From: Bacillus sp. AFS037270
Lineage (GTDB): Bacteria; Bacillota; Bacilli; Bacillales_B; DSM-18226
Direction: 5' to 3'
Length of the DNA: 64,000 bases
Assembly (NCBI RefSeq): GCF_002585305.1
Contig: NZ_NUNF01000007.1
Location: forward strand, 28,718 to 92,717
Below the pieces are notes generated by a model. The model did not search any database. It was not told the DNA's origin and saw nothing but the letters and a program-made list of their open reading frames with translations. Made by a program: the position numbers and the translations under genes. This document shows positions 54,705-64,000 of the stretch, in pieces (positions within the stretch are counted from its first letter, which is position 1; every line of letters begins with the position of its first letter).

Positions 54705-56908
54705 AAAGGGATATTCCTACGTTTCTTTTATACGTATTCAGTTTTTTCTTATTATGGGAATGGCTTCGTCCGGTCAACCAATTAACCGATACTAGTAATA
54801 TGGGCATCTTTATTATTTTTTTAATTATTTCTTTTACTGCATCCTTTCTAAATCTCAAGGTAATTTGGCAATCGACCCTGATGCTCATTTTTATCCTATT
54901 TTCTATCCATCATCTGCACTATGAGGAAGGACTTTTTACCATCAGTTGGTTGTCGTCCTTCATGATGGATTGTATAGATAATATCCGCTACCTTATTGGC
55001 AGACAGTGGTACAACCTATCAAATGAATTCCGAACCCTTTTGTTTTTTCTCCTGCTAGGGTTAATGGTTTACTTAATTCACTACTGGCTTTTAAGAAAAC
55101 AGCGGATCTTTATCTTTTTCTTTATGACACTGGTCTATATAACGGTACTAGATACGTTTACAACCTATAGTGCGAAAACAGCTATTATTCGAACGGTTGT
55201 GGCGGGGTTTGCGGTTATGGGGATGCTGACCTTTTACCGAATCATCCAAAAAGAGAAGGTTCATTATGACGCAGGAGTGATTCGAAAGTGGATGATTCCC
55301 CTATCCGTGATGATTTTTTTCAGTGTTTTGGTTGGGATAGCTGCACCTAAAGCGGCGCCAATCTGGCCGGATCCCGTTCCGTATCTGACGGCTAGCAACG
55401 ACAAGGCAGGTACATCCAGTCATGGAGCAGGTCCGCACCGAATCGGGTATAGTACCGATGATACAGCCTTAGGAGGTCCATTTGTTGGGGATGACCAGGC
55501 TGTATTTGCCTATGAAGGCAATGGGGAAAACTATTGGAAAATGGAAACGAAGGATATGTATACGGGGAAGGGCTGGATTGCGTCTGGATCAACATTTCGA
55601 ACTTTTAAAAAAGGTGGTCTTGTTCCTATTTATTCGATTCCGGCCGAAGTCGAAAAAATAAAAGAAACGGCCCGTGTGATTTTGAACGGCAGTTATAAAT
55701 TTAATTATGTCATGTATCCAGCAGGGGTTACTAAGGTATTATCTATACAGCCTTCTAACCAAAATACAAATGAGTTTTTAATCGATGGAAACAATGAGAA
55801 AATTAGCTTTGTTACTAGCAATCAGCAACCTGTGGTACCCCAATCCTTTACCGTTGAATTTGATATTCCAAAATATAAAGCTTCTGAGTTATTGAAGACA
55901 ACTGCGTTTCCTGCAGAGATGAACAGGGCTTTTTATGAAAAATATACGATGGTGCCAAATGATTTGCCGCCGCGGGTAAAAGAATTGGCAGAAGAAATTA
56001 CAAAGGGAAAGACAAACTGGTATGACAAGGCAAAGGCAGTTGAAGAGTATTTTGGTAATACTGGATATATTTATGATCAGAAAAATGCTGCAGTTCCGGG
56101 TGAGAAGGATGATTATGTCGATCAATTCTTGTTCGAAACAAAAAGAGGCTACTGTGATAACTTTTCAACTTCTATGGCGGTCGTGCTGAGAACAATCGGC
56201 ATTCCTACACGCTGGGTAAAGGGCTACACTGGTGGTGAGTTTAAGGCATACGGTGATGAGGGCTCTTCCAAGCAGTTTTATGAAGTTACCAATAATAATG
56301 CCCATTCATGGGTAGAGGTCTTTTTCCCCAATTTAGGCTGGGTGCCATTTGAGCCGACGGTAGGCTTTTCCAATGAAGTTAATATCAATTATGATGTGGA
56401 AGGGGATTCGGTCGTAAGTAACCAGCCAATTATACCCTCATCCGTAAAAAAAACGCAGAAGGAAGAGAAAAATCCTACAATGGCAAAGAAGAATTCTAAC
56501 CAATCCAATTGGAAGGAAACATTTATGAATAAGGTAAAACTGCATTGGGGAAAGATTCTTTTAATTACTCTTCTATTAGCGGGAATAGCGGTCCTTCTTT
56601 ACCGCTTACGTGGACGATGGGCTCCATATGGGATCTTGTTCTTTTATAAATACAAGAAAAAGGATGAAAACTTTGGCTCTGCGTATCTGATATTATTAAA
56701 TCAGTTAGAGCGTTATGGTTTAAAGCGAAAAGGAAATCAAACCCTTCAAAGTTATGCACGTTATATTGATACGTTTTTTTCAACAAGAGAAATGACCCGT
56801 TTAACCGCACGCTATGAACAATATCTTTATCATCAAAGTCTGCCAAAAGGAACTTGGAAAGAAACGCGTGAATTGTGGGAAAATTTAATTAAAAAGACAA
56901 TCGCTTGA
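54701..56908 (+). CDS. yebA: transglutaminase-like membrane protein
   Basis: 735 aa. Five or six N-terminal membrane helices (1-210), an extracellular transglutaminase-like domain with C in KRGYCDNFSTSMAVVLRT, H in NNAHSWVEVFF and D/E in PFEPT (about 480-550), a helix near 615-633 and a cytoplasmic DUF4129-type tail. The catalytic triad is intact. The ATG overlaps yeaD by four bases. Last gene of the MoxR-DUF58-transglutaminase set, probably acting on wall or membrane protein substrates. Confidence 0.9.
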   Translation: MKRDIPTFLLYVFSFFLLWEWLRPVNQLTDTSNMGIFIIFLIISFTASFLNLKVIWQSTLMLIFILFSIHHLHYEEGLFTISWLSSFMMDCIDNIRYLIGRQWYNLSNEFRTLLFFLLLGLMVYLIHYWLLRKQRIFIFFFMTLVYITVLDTFTTYSAKTAIIRTVVAGFAVMGMLTFYRIIQKEKVHYDAGVIRKWMIPLSVMIFFSVLVGIAAPKAAPIWPDPVPYLTASNDKAGTSSHGAGPHRIGYSTDDTALGGPFVGDDQAVFAYEGNGENYWKMETKDMYTGKGWIASGSTFRTFKKGGLVPIYSIPAEVEKIKETARVILNGSYKFNYVMYPAGVTKVLSIQPSNQNTNEFLIDGNNEKISFVTSNQQPVVPQSFTVEFDIPKYKASELLKTTAFPAEMNRAFYEKYTMVPNDLPPRVKELAEEITKGKTNWYDKAKAVEEYFGNTGYIYDQKNAAVPGEKDDYVDQFLFETKRGYCDNFSTSMAVVLRTIGIPTRWVKGYTGGEFKAYGDEGSSKQFYEVTNNNAHSWVEVFFPNLGWVPFEPTVGFSNEVNINYDVEGDSVVSNQPIIPSSVKKTQKEEKNPTMAKKNSNQSNWKETFMNKVKLHWGKILLITLLLAGIAVLLYRLRGRWAPYGILFFYKYKKKDENFGSAYLILLNQLERYGLKRKGNQTLQSYARYIDTFFSTREMTRLTARYEQYLYHQSLPKGTWKETRELWENLIKKTIA

Positions 56909-56960
56909 CCGGAAAAACGCCTTATTGTTACAATAAGTTTTAATTCAATAGGGTTGAATA

Positions 56961-57031
56961 CCTTCATATATCCTCGAAAATAGGGTTCGAGAGTATCTAC
57001 CGGGCCGCCGTAAATGGCCTGACTATGAAGG
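56961..57031 (+). promoter_or_regulatory. guanine riboswitch aptamer (guaA leader)
   Basis: P1 CCTTCATA / TATGAAGG encloses the conserved TATCTACCGGGCCGCCGTAA and TGGCCTGACTATG. The pyrimidine in GACTAT is C, the guanine-type specificity base, not the U of adenine aptamers. Confidence 0.93.
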
Positions 57032-57063
57032 CGGAATTTTTTTAGTGATACTTTTGCGAGATA

Positions 57064-57115
57064 ACTAGAATTCTGCCTTCCTGTTTATGTTGGGGAGAGA
57101 ATTCTAGTTTTTTTT
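57064..57115 (+). terminator. riboswitch-controlled terminator before guaA
   Basis: ACTAGAATTCT / AGAATTCTAGT followed by TTTTTTT; with guanine bound it should stop transcription. Confidence 0.85.
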
Positions 57116-57174
57116 ATTTTTCCGCTTAATTGTATAAGCTAGTATTATTATTTAGAAATTGAGGGGTGACTGTT

Positions 57175-58713
57175 TTGACGGAAAAGCAAGATTTAATTGT
57201 TGTGTTAGACTTTGGAAGCCAATATAATCAACTGATTACCCGCCGCATTCGTGAGTTCGGCGTGTACAGTGAGCTTCATCCACATACGATTACTGCAGAA
57301 GAAATTCGCAAAATGAATCCAAAGGGGATTATTTTTTCTGGTGGTCCAAACAGCGTTTATGATGAAAATTCATTCCGCTGTGATGAAGCCATTTTTGAAA
57401 TGGGCTTGCCGATTCTAGGGATTTGTTACGGAATGCAGTTAATGACCGTTCATTTTAACGGGAAAGTTGAAAAAGCGCAGCAGCGTGAGTATGGAAAGGC
57501 GACTATGGTCCTTGAACATCCAACTGCCTTATTTGCCGAATTGCCTAGTGAGCAGACTGTTTGGATGAGTCATGGTGATCTAGTTGTGGAGGCACCTGAA
57601 GGGTTCACCGTTAATGGAACAAGCCCGTCTTGTCCAATTTCAGCGATGAGCGATGAGGATCGCAAACTTTATGCTGTTCAATTCCATCCGGAGGTACGTC
57701 ATTCTGTATATGGAAATGAACTGCTCAAGAATTTTGTCTTTAAAGTTTGTGAGTGCAATGCTAATTGGTCAATGGAAAACTTTATTGAAACAGAAATGGC
57801 CAAGATCCGCGAGACCGTTGGTGATAAGAAGGTCCTTTGTGCACTAAGCGGCGGAGTGGATTCTTCTGTAGTTGCCGTGTTAATTCATAAAGCAATTGGT
57901 GATCAATTAACTTGTATCTTTGTAGATCATGGTCTACTTCGCAAAAATGAAGCAGACAGCGTTATGAAGACCTTCTCTGAAGGTTTCCATATGAATGTGA
58001 TTAAAGTCGATGCAAAGGAACGCTTCTTTTCCAAATTAGAAGGTGTTTCAGATCCTGAGAAGAAGCGGAAGATTATCGGCAATGAATTTATTTATGTATT
58101 CGATGATGAGGCAGCTAAACTTGAGGGAATTGAGTTTTTAGCACAAGGTACTCTTTACACCGATATTATTGAAAGTGGAACAGCAACAGCACAAACGATT
58201 AAATCGCATCACAATGTAGGCGGTCTTCCAGAAGACATGCAATTTAAATTAATCGAACCGCTCAATACCTTATTTAAGGATGAGGTTCGTGCCCTTGGTA
58301 CGGAACTCGGCATTCCTGATGATATTGTTTGGCGGCAGCCATTCCCTGGTCCTGGTCTTGGAATTCGTGTCCTAGGAGCGATTTCAGAAGACAAGCTTGA
58401 AATTGTCCGTGAATCGGATTGGATTTTACGCGAAGAAATCAAAAAGGCTGGGCTTGATCGCGAAATTTGGCAATACTTCACCGTGCTGCCAGATATCCGC
58501 AGTGTTGGTGTTATGGGTGATGCACGGACCTATGATTATACAATCGGGATCCGCGCCGTTACTTCTATTGATGGGATGACATCTGACTGGGCGCGAATCC
58601 CGTGGGATGTATTAGAACTCATCTCTACTCGAATTGTGAATGAAGTACCTCACGTGAACCGGGTGGTTTACGATATCACGAGCAAGCCGCCTGCAACCAT
58701 TGAATGGGAATAA
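57175..58713 (+). CDS. guaA: GMP synthase (glutamine-hydrolysing)
   Basis: 512 aa from the TTG at 57175, eight bases after GAGGGG; a GTG at 57166 overlaps that site. The N-terminal class I amidotransferase has the nucleophile Cys in GICYGMQLM and His/Glu in FHPEVRH. The ATP-pyrophosphatase domain has [15 protein letters not shown], and the C-terminal dimerisation domain ends [10 protein letters not shown]. It converts XMP to GMP. A guanine riboswitch controls it. Confidence 0.97.
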   Translation: MTEKQDLIVVLDFGSQYNQLITRRIREFGVYSELHPHTITAEEIRKMNPKGIIFSGGPNSVYDENSFRCDEAIFEMGLPILGICYGMQLMTVHFNGKVEKAQQREYGKATMVLEHPTALFAELPSEQTVWMSHGDLVVEAPEGFTVNGTSPSCPISAMSDEDRKLYAVQFHPEVRHSVYGNELLKNFVFKVCECNANWSMENFIETEMAKIRETVGDKKVLCALSGGVDSSVVAVLIHKAIGDQLTCIFVDHGLLRKNEADSVMKTFSEGFHMNVIKVDAKERFFSKLEGVSDPEKKRKIIGNEFIYVFDDEAAKLEGIEFLAQGTLYTDIIESGTATAQTIKSHHNVGGLPEDMQFKLIEPLNTLFKDEVRALGTELGIPDDIVWRQPFPGPGLGIRVLGAISEDKLEIVRESDWILREEIKKAGLDREIWQYFTVLPDIRSVGVMGDARTYDYTIGIRAVTSIDGMTSDWARIPWDVLELISTRIVNEVPHVNRVVYDITSKPPATIEWE

Positions 58714-58740
58714 ACTAAATAGCCTTTATTAGGGCAAAAA

Positions 58741-58778
58741 AATAAGACGAGCCGATAGCAGGCTCGTCTTATTTTTTT
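58741..58778 (+). terminator. terminator of guaA
   Basis: AATAAGACGAGCC / GGCTCGTCTTATT followed by TTTTT. Confidence 0.9.
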
Positions 58779-58865
58779 GATGTCGGCATGGAGCTAGACG
58801 CACAATATGGGTTATCGTTCATGTCGATTTATGGTGAATGGGAAAGAATTTTGGAAGGATTAAAC

Positions 58866-58914
58866 AAAAATACGAACAATGCTATTTTTTTTAATAACAA
58901 CGTTCGTATTTTTT
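58866..58914 (+). terminator. hairpin with T-run upstream of the second riboswitch
   Basis: AAAATACGAAC / GTTCGTATTTTTT with a T-rich loop; probably a second guaA terminator. 58780-58865 shows nothing recognisable. Confidence 0.6.
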
Positions 58915-58972
58915 GTTTACAAGCTTTTTGCGACCTGTTAAAATAAAAAAGGAAATAAGGTAAATAATCAAT

Positions 58973-59044
58973 TGCATCGTATAATATTGGGAATATGGCC
59001 CAAGAGTTTCTACCGAGCCACCGTAAATGGCTTGACTACGAGGC
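58973..59044 (+). promoter_or_regulatory. guanine riboswitch aptamer (pbuG leader)
   Basis: P1 TGCATCGTA / TACGAGGCA encloses AGTTTCTACCGAGCCACCGT and TGGCTTGACTACG. GACTAC again carries C at the specificity position. Confidence 0.92.
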
Positions 59045-59100
59045 AGTGTGAAATAAAGAGGCATTCTTTTCCTCTTATATTGCACGAGCCTATAGTCATG

Positions 59101-59130
59101 CTCCGGTAGAATATACCGGAGTATTTTTTT
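59101..59130 (+). terminator. riboswitch-controlled terminator before pbuG
   Basis: CTCCGGTA / TACCGGAG followed by TATTTTTTT, 37 bases before the pbuG start. Confidence 0.85.
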
Positions 59131-59166
59131 GCATAATAAAAGAAAAGATTTATAGGGGGAAAAGAA

Positions 59167-60492
59167 ATGCATAAGTATTTTGAGTTTGAAAAACATGGCA
59201 CAAATTATCGCCGTGAATTTATTGGGGGCTTAACCACCTTCTTAGCGATGGCTTATATACTAGTTGTAAACCCGTTAACATTATCACTTGCATCCATAAA
59301 AGACTTTCCGGATGCATTAAGAATGGACTACGGTTCAGTATTTGTGGCGACAGCCCTAGCATCAGCCCTTGGCTCCATTGTAATGGGTCTACTTGGAAAG
59401 TATCCGCTGGCATTAGCGCCGGGTATGGGTTTAAATGCTTTTTTTGCTTATACTGTTGTTTTAGGAAGCGGTATTCCTTGGCAGCATGCACTAGGTGCGG
59501 TTCTTATTTCCGGTATCTTCTTTCTTTTACTAACACTTACAGGTCTTCGTGAAAAAATTATTAACGCAATACCAGTTGATTTAAAGCATGCAGTTGGGGC
59601 AGGTATTGGTTTGTTTATTACATTTGTTGGCTTACAAAATGCTAAGATTATTGTCAATAATGATGCAACACTAGTTGGTTTGGGAGATTTAACTGCTCCT
59701 TCAACACTTTTGGCAATTTTCGGTATCGTCGTTACAGTTATTTTGATGACAAGAGGAATTAATGGAGCTGTTTTCTACGGTATGGTAATTACCGTTATTG
59801 TAGGAATGATCTTTGGAGAAATTGAGTTGCCTCATAAAGTGGTAGATACAGTTCCAAGTTTAGCACCTACTTTTGGTGCGGCATTTCAATCGTTTAGTGA
59901 CAGTTCTTTTTATACGACATCCATGCTCGGAATTATTTTGACTTTCTTGTTTGTTGATTTCTTTGATAACGCAGGAACGTTGGTGGCTGTAGCAAACCAA
60001 GCAGGAATCATGAAAGATAATAAACTTCCTCGCGCTGGCCGAGCGTTAATTTCTGATTCAATTGCAACAACTGTTGGTGCTGTCCTTGGTACTTCAACAA
60101 CAACTTCTTACATTGAGTCATCAGCAGGGGTTGCTGCTGGAGCAAGAACAGGGTTTGCTTCATTAGTTACTGCTGGACTGTTTATCTTATCACTCTTTTT
60201 CTTCCCGTTACTGTCAGTTGTAACAGCACCGGTAACGGCACCAGCTTTAATCATTGTTGGGGTATTGATGGTTTCTTCATTAGGTAATATTGATTGGAAA
60301 AAATTTGAGATTGCTGTTCCTGCTTTCCTAACAATGATTGCAATGCCGCTGTCATACAGTATTGCTACTGGGATTGCAGTAGGGTTTATTTTCTACCCGA
60401 TTACAATGATTGTAAAAGGCCGTATAAAAGAGATTAACCCAATCATGTACCTATTCTTTGTGATCTTTGTGTTATATTTTATCTTAAAATAA
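59167..60492 (+). CDS. pbuG: hypoxanthine/guanine permease, NCS2 family
   Basis: 441 aa, about 12 to 14 spans. The AzgA-type start FEFEKHGTNYRREFIGGLTT and PGMGLNAFFAYTVV, VDFFDNAGTLVAVA and GTSTTTSYIESSAGVAAGAR are AzgA/PbuG family marks. Length matches B. subtilis PbuG (440 aa), and the guanine riboswitch in front agrees with purine-base import. AGGGGGAAA precedes the ATG. Confidence 0.94.
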   Translation: MHKYFEFEKHGTNYRREFIGGLTTFLAMAYILVVNPLTLSLASIKDFPDALRMDYGSVFVATALASALGSIVMGLLGKYPLALAPGMGLNAFFAYTVVLGSGIPWQHALGAVLISGIFFLLLTLTGLREKIINAIPVDLKHAVGAGIGLFITFVGLQNAKIIVNNDATLVGLGDLTAPSTLLAIFGIVVTVILMTRGINGAVFYGMVITVIVGMIFGEIELPHKVVDTVPSLAPTFGAAFQSFSDSSFYTTSMLGIILTFLFVDFFDNAGTLVAVANQAGIMKDNKLPRAGRALISDSIATTVGAVLGTSTTTSYIESSAGVAAGARTGFASLVTAGLFILSLFFFPLLSVVTAPVTAPALIIVGVLMVSSLGNIDWKKFEIAVPAFLTMIAMPLSYSIATGIAVGFIFYPITMIVKGRIKEINPIMYLFFVIFVLYFILK

Positions 60493-60505
60493 ATCAAATA
60501 CTCCG

Positions 60506-60537
60506 AGGGAACTGTGACCATACAGTTCCCTTTTTGT
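60506..60537 (+). terminator. terminator of pbuG
   Basis: AGGGAACTGT / ACAGTTCCCT followed by TTTT. Confidence 0.88.
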
Positions 60538-60668
60538 ATATCGGGGCGAAATTGTGACAGACTACATTCATTTATTTGAATCTTTGTCGAACAATGGCGT
60601 TGACTTCCTGTTTAACCTCTTATAACATGAAAATAGTAAGTGTTTGCAGGAGAAACGGGGGTGAAGGT

Positions 60669-61511
60669 TTGGCGAACCTATTAATCGATAAAGTATTAAA
60701 TAACAATGTATTAATTGCTGAACACCCTTCCTTCAAAGAAGTTGTCTTGATCGGGAAAGGTATAGGGTTTAATCGAAAACGAGGCGACTATATAGAAACA
60801 GAAACCGTTGAAAAGCTTTTTGTTTTGAAAGATGAAAAGGAGCAAGAAAATTACATTAAATTGCTTCCGTTTATTGATTTGGATTATTTAGAAGTTATTA
60901 TCTCTGCGATTGATATAATCAAACAGCGTACACATACAGATTTAAATGAACATATTCATGTGGCCCTAACAGATCACTTAATGTTCGCCCTTACAAGAGC
61001 ATCGAAAGGGATGGAAATGAGGAATCCATTTTTAGTCGAAACAAAGGCACTTTATCGGCATGAATATGAAATCGCTTCAACGGTCGTTGAACACATTGGT
61101 GAAAAAACAGGAATACTCCTTCCAGTAGGGGAAATCGGATTTATTGCTTTACACATTCATAGTGCCTTGACCAATAAAAATTTATCGGATGTTAATCAGC
61201 ACTCACAGCTTGTCAGTAAATTAGTTGCCATGGTTGAGGATCAATTTGATATTGAAATTGACAAAGAAAGTATTGATTACATGAGGCTTGTCCGCCATCT
61301 CCGTTTCGCAATTGAGCGCGTGATAAAAGCTGAGAAGGTTGAGGAACCAGAAAAAATTGCAAACCTATTGAAAGTTGAATATCCGGTGTGTTATAATCTC
61401 TCATGGAAGCTCATTAAAGTGATGCAGCAAACATTAAAAATGAAGGTCTTCGATGCAGAAGCCGTTTATTTAACGATGCATTTGCAGAGACTTCAAAACA
61501 AATTTAAATAG
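60669..61511 (+). CDS. glcT: transcription antiterminator of ptsG, BglG family
   Basis: 280 aa from the TTG at 60669, behind GGGGGTGAAGG; upstream frame is unrelated to the family. The N-terminal RNA-binding domain (KVLNNNVLIAEHPSFKEVVL; GKGIGFNRKRGD) is followed by two PRD domains (about 65-170, 175-280) with the regulatory histidines in LNEHIHVALTDHL and GFIALHIHSA. It prevents termination in the ptsG leader when glucose is being taken up; the target RNA is visible just downstream. Confidence 0.95.
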   Translation: MANLLIDKVLNNNVLIAEHPSFKEVVLIGKGIGFNRKRGDYIETETVEKLFVLKDEKEQENYIKLLPFIDLDYLEVIISAIDIIKQRTHTDLNEHIHVALTDHLMFALTRASKGMEMRNPFLVETKALYRHEYEIASTVVEHIGEKTGILLPVGEIGFIALHIHSALTNKNLSDVNQHSQLVSKLVAMVEDQFDIEIDKESIDYMRLVRHLRFAIERVIKAEKVEEPEKIANLLKVEYPVCYNLSWKLIKVMQQTLKMKVFDAEAVYLTMHLQRLQNKFK

Positions 61512-61526
61512 CACTTATTATTTTTT

Positions 61527-61557
61527 ACGTGTTACTGATTCGATCAGGCATGAGTGA
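61527..61557 (+). promoter_or_regulatory. RAT antiterminator target in the ptsG leader
   Basis: GTGTTACTGATTCGATCAGG followed by CATGAGTGA is nearly the known ptsG RAT of Bacillus and Staphylococcus; it overlaps the 5' arm of the terminator. Confidence 0.9.
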
Positions 61558-61638
61558 AAAGTATTAATTGAATTGAAGGATTTGGGGTAGTCTATACCTA
61601 AACTTCGTTTCAATTGTACTTTTACTCATGCCTTTTTT
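61547..61638 (+). terminator. GlcT-controlled terminator before ptsG
   Basis: GGCATGAGTGAAAAGTA / TACTTTTACTCATGCC with a long loop and TTTTTT; mutually exclusive with the RAT fold. Confidence 0.88.
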
Positions 61639-61699
61639 GTTGTTTTTTATCTATCGTGTAACCGCTTTATGAGCTAAAAATTTTCAGGAGGTCATTTAA

Positions 61700-63754
61700 A
61701 TGAAAAACGCTTTTGGTACTTTACAAAAAGTTGGTAAAGCACTTATGCTTCCGGTTGCTCTTTTACCGGCTGCAGGAATCTTGCTTGCATTAGGTGCTGC
61801 GTTAGTCAATCCGGCGTTATTGAACCTAGCACCTTGGCTAGATAATAGTGGAGTTGCAATGGTTGCATCTGTTATGAAGAACGCCGGGGATATTGTTTTC
61901 GGTAACCTGCCGTTGTTATTTGCCGTTGGTGTTGCTGTAGGTTTAGCTGGCGGAGAAGGAACAGCTGGACTAGCAGCAATCATTGGTTACTTAATTATGA
62001 ATGTAACAATGGGTACAGTTTTAGGCATTGATGCGAAATCTATTAATGGAACAAGTTATGTAAGTGTCTTAGGTATCCCGACTCTTCAAACTGGGGTATT
62101 TGGCGGTATTATTGTTGGTATTATCGCTGCAACTATGTACAATAAGTTTTTTGAAATCGAGCTTCCGTCCTATCTAGGATTCTTTGCGGGAAAACGTTTT
62201 GTTCCAATTATCACAGCTGCTACAGCAATCATTCTTGGATTAATCATGCTAGTTATTTGGCCGCCAATCCAATCTGGATTGAACGCATTCTCTAACAACA
62301 TGGTTAATGCGAACCTAACTCTTTCTGCATTTATTTTCGGGGTTATTGAACGTGCATTGATTCCATTTGGATTACATCATATTTTCTATTCACCTTTCTG
62401 GTATGAATTCGGAACGTATACTACTAAAGCAGGTCAGGTTGTTCATGGTGACCAGCGTATCTTTATGGCTCAGATTTCAGACCATGTGAAAAATCTTACT
62501 GCTGGTACATTTATGACTGGTAAATTCCCATTCATGATGTTTGGTCTTCCAGCAGCTGCATTAGCAATTTATCATGAAGCAAAGCCTGAAAAGAAAGTGT
62601 TTGTTGGTGGTTTAATGGCATCGGCTGGACTAACTGCTTTCCTAACAGGTATTACTGAACCGATTGAATTCTCATTCCTATTCGTTGCGCCAATATTGTT
62701 TGGTATTCATGCTATATTTGCTGGTTTATCATTTATGGTAATGCATCTGTTAAATGTAAAAATCGGTATGACATTCTCTGGTGGTTTAATTGACTATGTA
62801 CTATTTGGTTTAATTAATCCACAGACACATGCTTGGCTTGTAATTCCAGTTGGTCTTGTGTTTGCGGTTATTTACTACTTTGGTTTCCGTTTTGCGATTC
62901 GTAAGTTTGATCTTAAAACACCTGGACGTGAGCTAGAGGAAGAAGAAGGCGAACAAACAGCAGGAAAGGCTGCAGGTGGAGATTTAGCTTCTAATATTTT
63001 AGATGCTATGGGCGGTAGAGATAATATCGCAAATCTTGATGCATGTATTACACGTCTTCGTGTATCGGTAAAAGATATTAAAAATGTTAACAAAGATGAA
63101 TTAAAACGCCTTGGTGCTGCAGGTGTACTTGAGGTAGGTAACAATATTCAGGCTATCTTTGGCCCGCGTTCTGAAACCATTAAAGGTCAAATGAAAGATA
63201 TCATGTCAGGGAAACGTCCTCGTGCAGCGGCTCCTGAACAAAAGCAGGCTCAGACTACTACTACTACTACTACTGATGCTATGCAGAATGCACGTCAAAA
63301 CGAAGTATTCGCTGCACCACTTAAGGGCGAAATCAAGCCAATTACGGAAGTTCCTGACCAAGTGTTTGCTGGTAAGATGATGGGTGATGGTTTTGCGATT
63401 GTACCTTCAGAAGGTATGGTGGTATCACCTGTTAATGGTAAGATTGTCAACTTGTTCCCAACTAAACATGCGATTGGCATTCTTTCTGATACTGGACGTG
63501 AGATCCTCATCCATGTAGGGATTGATACGGTTAACTTAAAAGGTCAAGGATTCGAAACGTTAGTAACAGAAAATGAAATCATTGAGCAAGGTCAACCACT
63601 CTTGAAGTTCGATATTAACTATATTAAAGAAAATGCAACTTCTACCATTACTCCGGTTGTCTTCACAAACCTAGCGGAAGGTGAAAAGGTGGTAATTGAG
63701 AAGTCGGGTCAAGTTAATATGAAACAAGAAGGTATTGTTAAGATCACTAAGTAA
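61700..63754 (+). CDS. ptsG: PTS glucose transporter, EIICBA
   Basis: 684 aa: EIIC membrane domain (1-400, start [32 protein letters not shown]), EIIB with phospho-cysteine C449 ([10 protein letters not shown]), a linker with seven threonines, and EIIA (about 545-684) with phospho-His H605 ([17 protein letters not shown]). Imports and phosphorylates glucose. Slightly shorter than B. subtilis PtsG (699). AGGAGG precedes the ATG; controlled by GlcT through the leader. Confidence 0.97.
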   Translation: MKNAFGTLQKVGKALMLPVALLPAAGILLALGAALVNPALLNLAPWLDNSGVAMVASVMKNAGDIVFGNLPLLFAVGVAVGLAGGEGTAGLAAIIGYLIMNVTMGTVLGIDAKSINGTSYVSVLGIPTLQTGVFGGIIVGIIAATMYNKFFEIELPSYLGFFAGKRFVPIITAATAIILGLIMLVIWPPIQSGLNAFSNNMVNANLTLSAFIFGVIERALIPFGLHHIFYSPFWYEFGTYTTKAGQVVHGDQRIFMAQISDHVKNLTAGTFMTGKFPFMMFGLPAAALAIYHEAKPEKKVFVGGLMASAGLTAFLTGITEPIEFSFLFVAPILFGIHAIFAGLSFMVMHLLNVKIGMTFSGGLIDYVLFGLINPQTHAWLVIPVGLVFAVIYYFGFRFAIRKFDLKTPGRELEEEEGEQTAGKAAGGDLASNILDAMGGRDNIANLDACITRLRVSVKDIKNVNKDELKRLGAAGVLEVGNNIQAIFGPRSETIKGQMKDIMSGKRPRAAAPEQKQAQTTTTTTTDAMQNARQNEVFAAPLKGEIKPITEVPDQVFAGKMMGDGFAIVPSEGMVVSPVNGKIVNLFPTKHAIGILSDTGREILIHVGIDTVNLKGQGFETLVTENEIIEQGQPLLKFDINYIKENATSTITPVVFTNLAEGEKVVIEKSGQVNMKQEGIVKITK
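63254..63274 (+). repeat. (ACT)7 microsatellite in ptsG linker
   Basis: Seven in-frame ACT units encode seven threonines between EIIB and EIIA; length change would only alter the linker. Confidence 0.95.
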
Positions 63755-63760
63755 GTTTGA

Positions 63761-63794
63761 AAAAGAAGCTGGCCGAATGGCTGGCTTCTTTTTT
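63761..63794 (+). terminator. terminator of ptsG
   Basis: AAAAGAAGC-GGCC / GGC-GCTTCTTTT hairpin followed by TT. Confidence 0.85.
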
Positions 63795-63835
63795 AAATTG
63801 ATAGGAGAGAGGAAATGAAAAAGTGAAATTTAGTA

Positions 63836-63864
63836 TTGACCCAACCTAATCATGGTGGTATTAT
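63836..63864 (+). promoter_or_regulatory. rRNA operon promoter P1
   Basis: TTGACC, 17-base spacer, TATTAT; sigma-A type, 82 bases before P2. Confidence 0.75.
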
Positions 63865-63917
63865 ATTTAAGCGGTCGTTGAGAGGAAGTTAATAACAATT
63901 TCAAACAAAAAAAGTTA

Positions 63918-63946
63918 TTGACTCAGTTTTAACGATGTGTTATATT
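63918..63946 (+). promoter_or_regulatory. rRNA operon promoter P2
   Basis: TTGACT, 17-base spacer, TATATT; near-consensus, as in Bacillus rrn P2 promoters. Confidence 0.85.
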
Positions 63947-63983
63947 AGTAAAGTTGCTTCTGCTGAGGCATCATCAAAATGAT

Positions 63984-63997
63984 TGTTCTTTGAAAAC
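63984..63997 (+). promoter_or_regulatory. rRNA leader boxA-like sequence
   Basis: TGTTCTTTGAAAAC is the standard antitermination/processing sequence before Bacillus 16S rRNA; the 16S gene must begin just past the window end. Confidence 0.85.
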
Positions 63998-64000
63998 TAA

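Noticed and set aside
61696..61983. 95-codon minus-strand frame over the start of ptsG
   Set aside because: Alanine/proline-rich mirror of the PtsG membrane domain.
1..64000. CRISPR arrays, tRNA genes, transposase genes, prophage
   Set aside because: No regularly spaced repeats, cloverleaf sequences or transposase-like proteins were seen; the repeats found are short and intergenic.

Overview
The window reads as low-GC Gram-positive, spore-former chromosome, almost certainly a Bacillaceae member of the Bacillus/Neobacillus/Mesobacillus kind. The evidence is strong AGGAGG ribosome binding sites, many hairpin-plus-T terminators, CcpA-type cre sites, a sigma-B-like promoter, a decayed Ger(x)C germinant-receptor fragment, and the Bacillus subtilis order yeaC-yeaD-yebA-guaA-pbuG with two guanine riboswitches. 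The last 170 bases are the tandem promoters and leader of an rRNA operon whose 16S gene lies beyond the window. The species cannot be fixed from the sequence alone. I saw no tRNA, CRISPR array or intact insertion sequence.

Layout. 1-9.4 kb: small hypotheticals with a tandem repeat, an Old Yellow Enzyme gene divergent from its likely MerR regulator (with a textbook 19-bp-spacer MerR promoter), a PQQ-dehydrogenase lipoprotein with its own haem c domain, and an AraC regulator fused to a degenerate GH39-like domain. 9.5-15 kb: a threonine/serine catabolic operon (kbl, SDR threonine dehydrogenase, amino-acid permease, fused alpha-beta serine dehydratase) behind a perfect cre site. 15-21.4 kb: gene remnants (EamA transporter, RraA family), kdgT, maeA, a YsnF-like stress protein and a DUF3967-type protein with a decayed partial copy. 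21.5-29.6 kb: a sugar-sensing and uptake locus, made of a membrane-anchored sugar-binding protein, a YesM-type kinase, a YesN-type regulator and a ChvE/GguAB-type ABC importer. 29.9-32.4 kb: debris of a TNT-type toxin/immunity module around a second amino-acid permease. 32.6-35.9 kb: an AraC regulator divergent from a GH3 glycosidase.

36-46.9 kb is a full citrate-fermentation region: a 2-hydroxycarboxylate carrier in one transcription unit with a 52-codon unknown gene and a FAH-family protein, a CitA/CitB-type two-component system, and divergent citCDEFXG. The FAH protein keeps the His-Glu and Lys residues of FAH-family oxaloacetate decarboxylases. I infer that it decarboxylates the oxaloacetate released by citrate lyase, in place of the usual oadABG or citM.

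46.9-64 kb holds an M14 carboxypeptidase, a YpfJ-type metallopeptidase, a LysM/SH3 protein, the Ger(x)C relic, yeaC-yeaD-yebA, guaA, pbuG, and glcT-ptsG with its RNA antitermination target, followed by the rrn promoters. Overall the region imports and burns sugars, amino acids and organic acids under CcpA and dedicated sensors.
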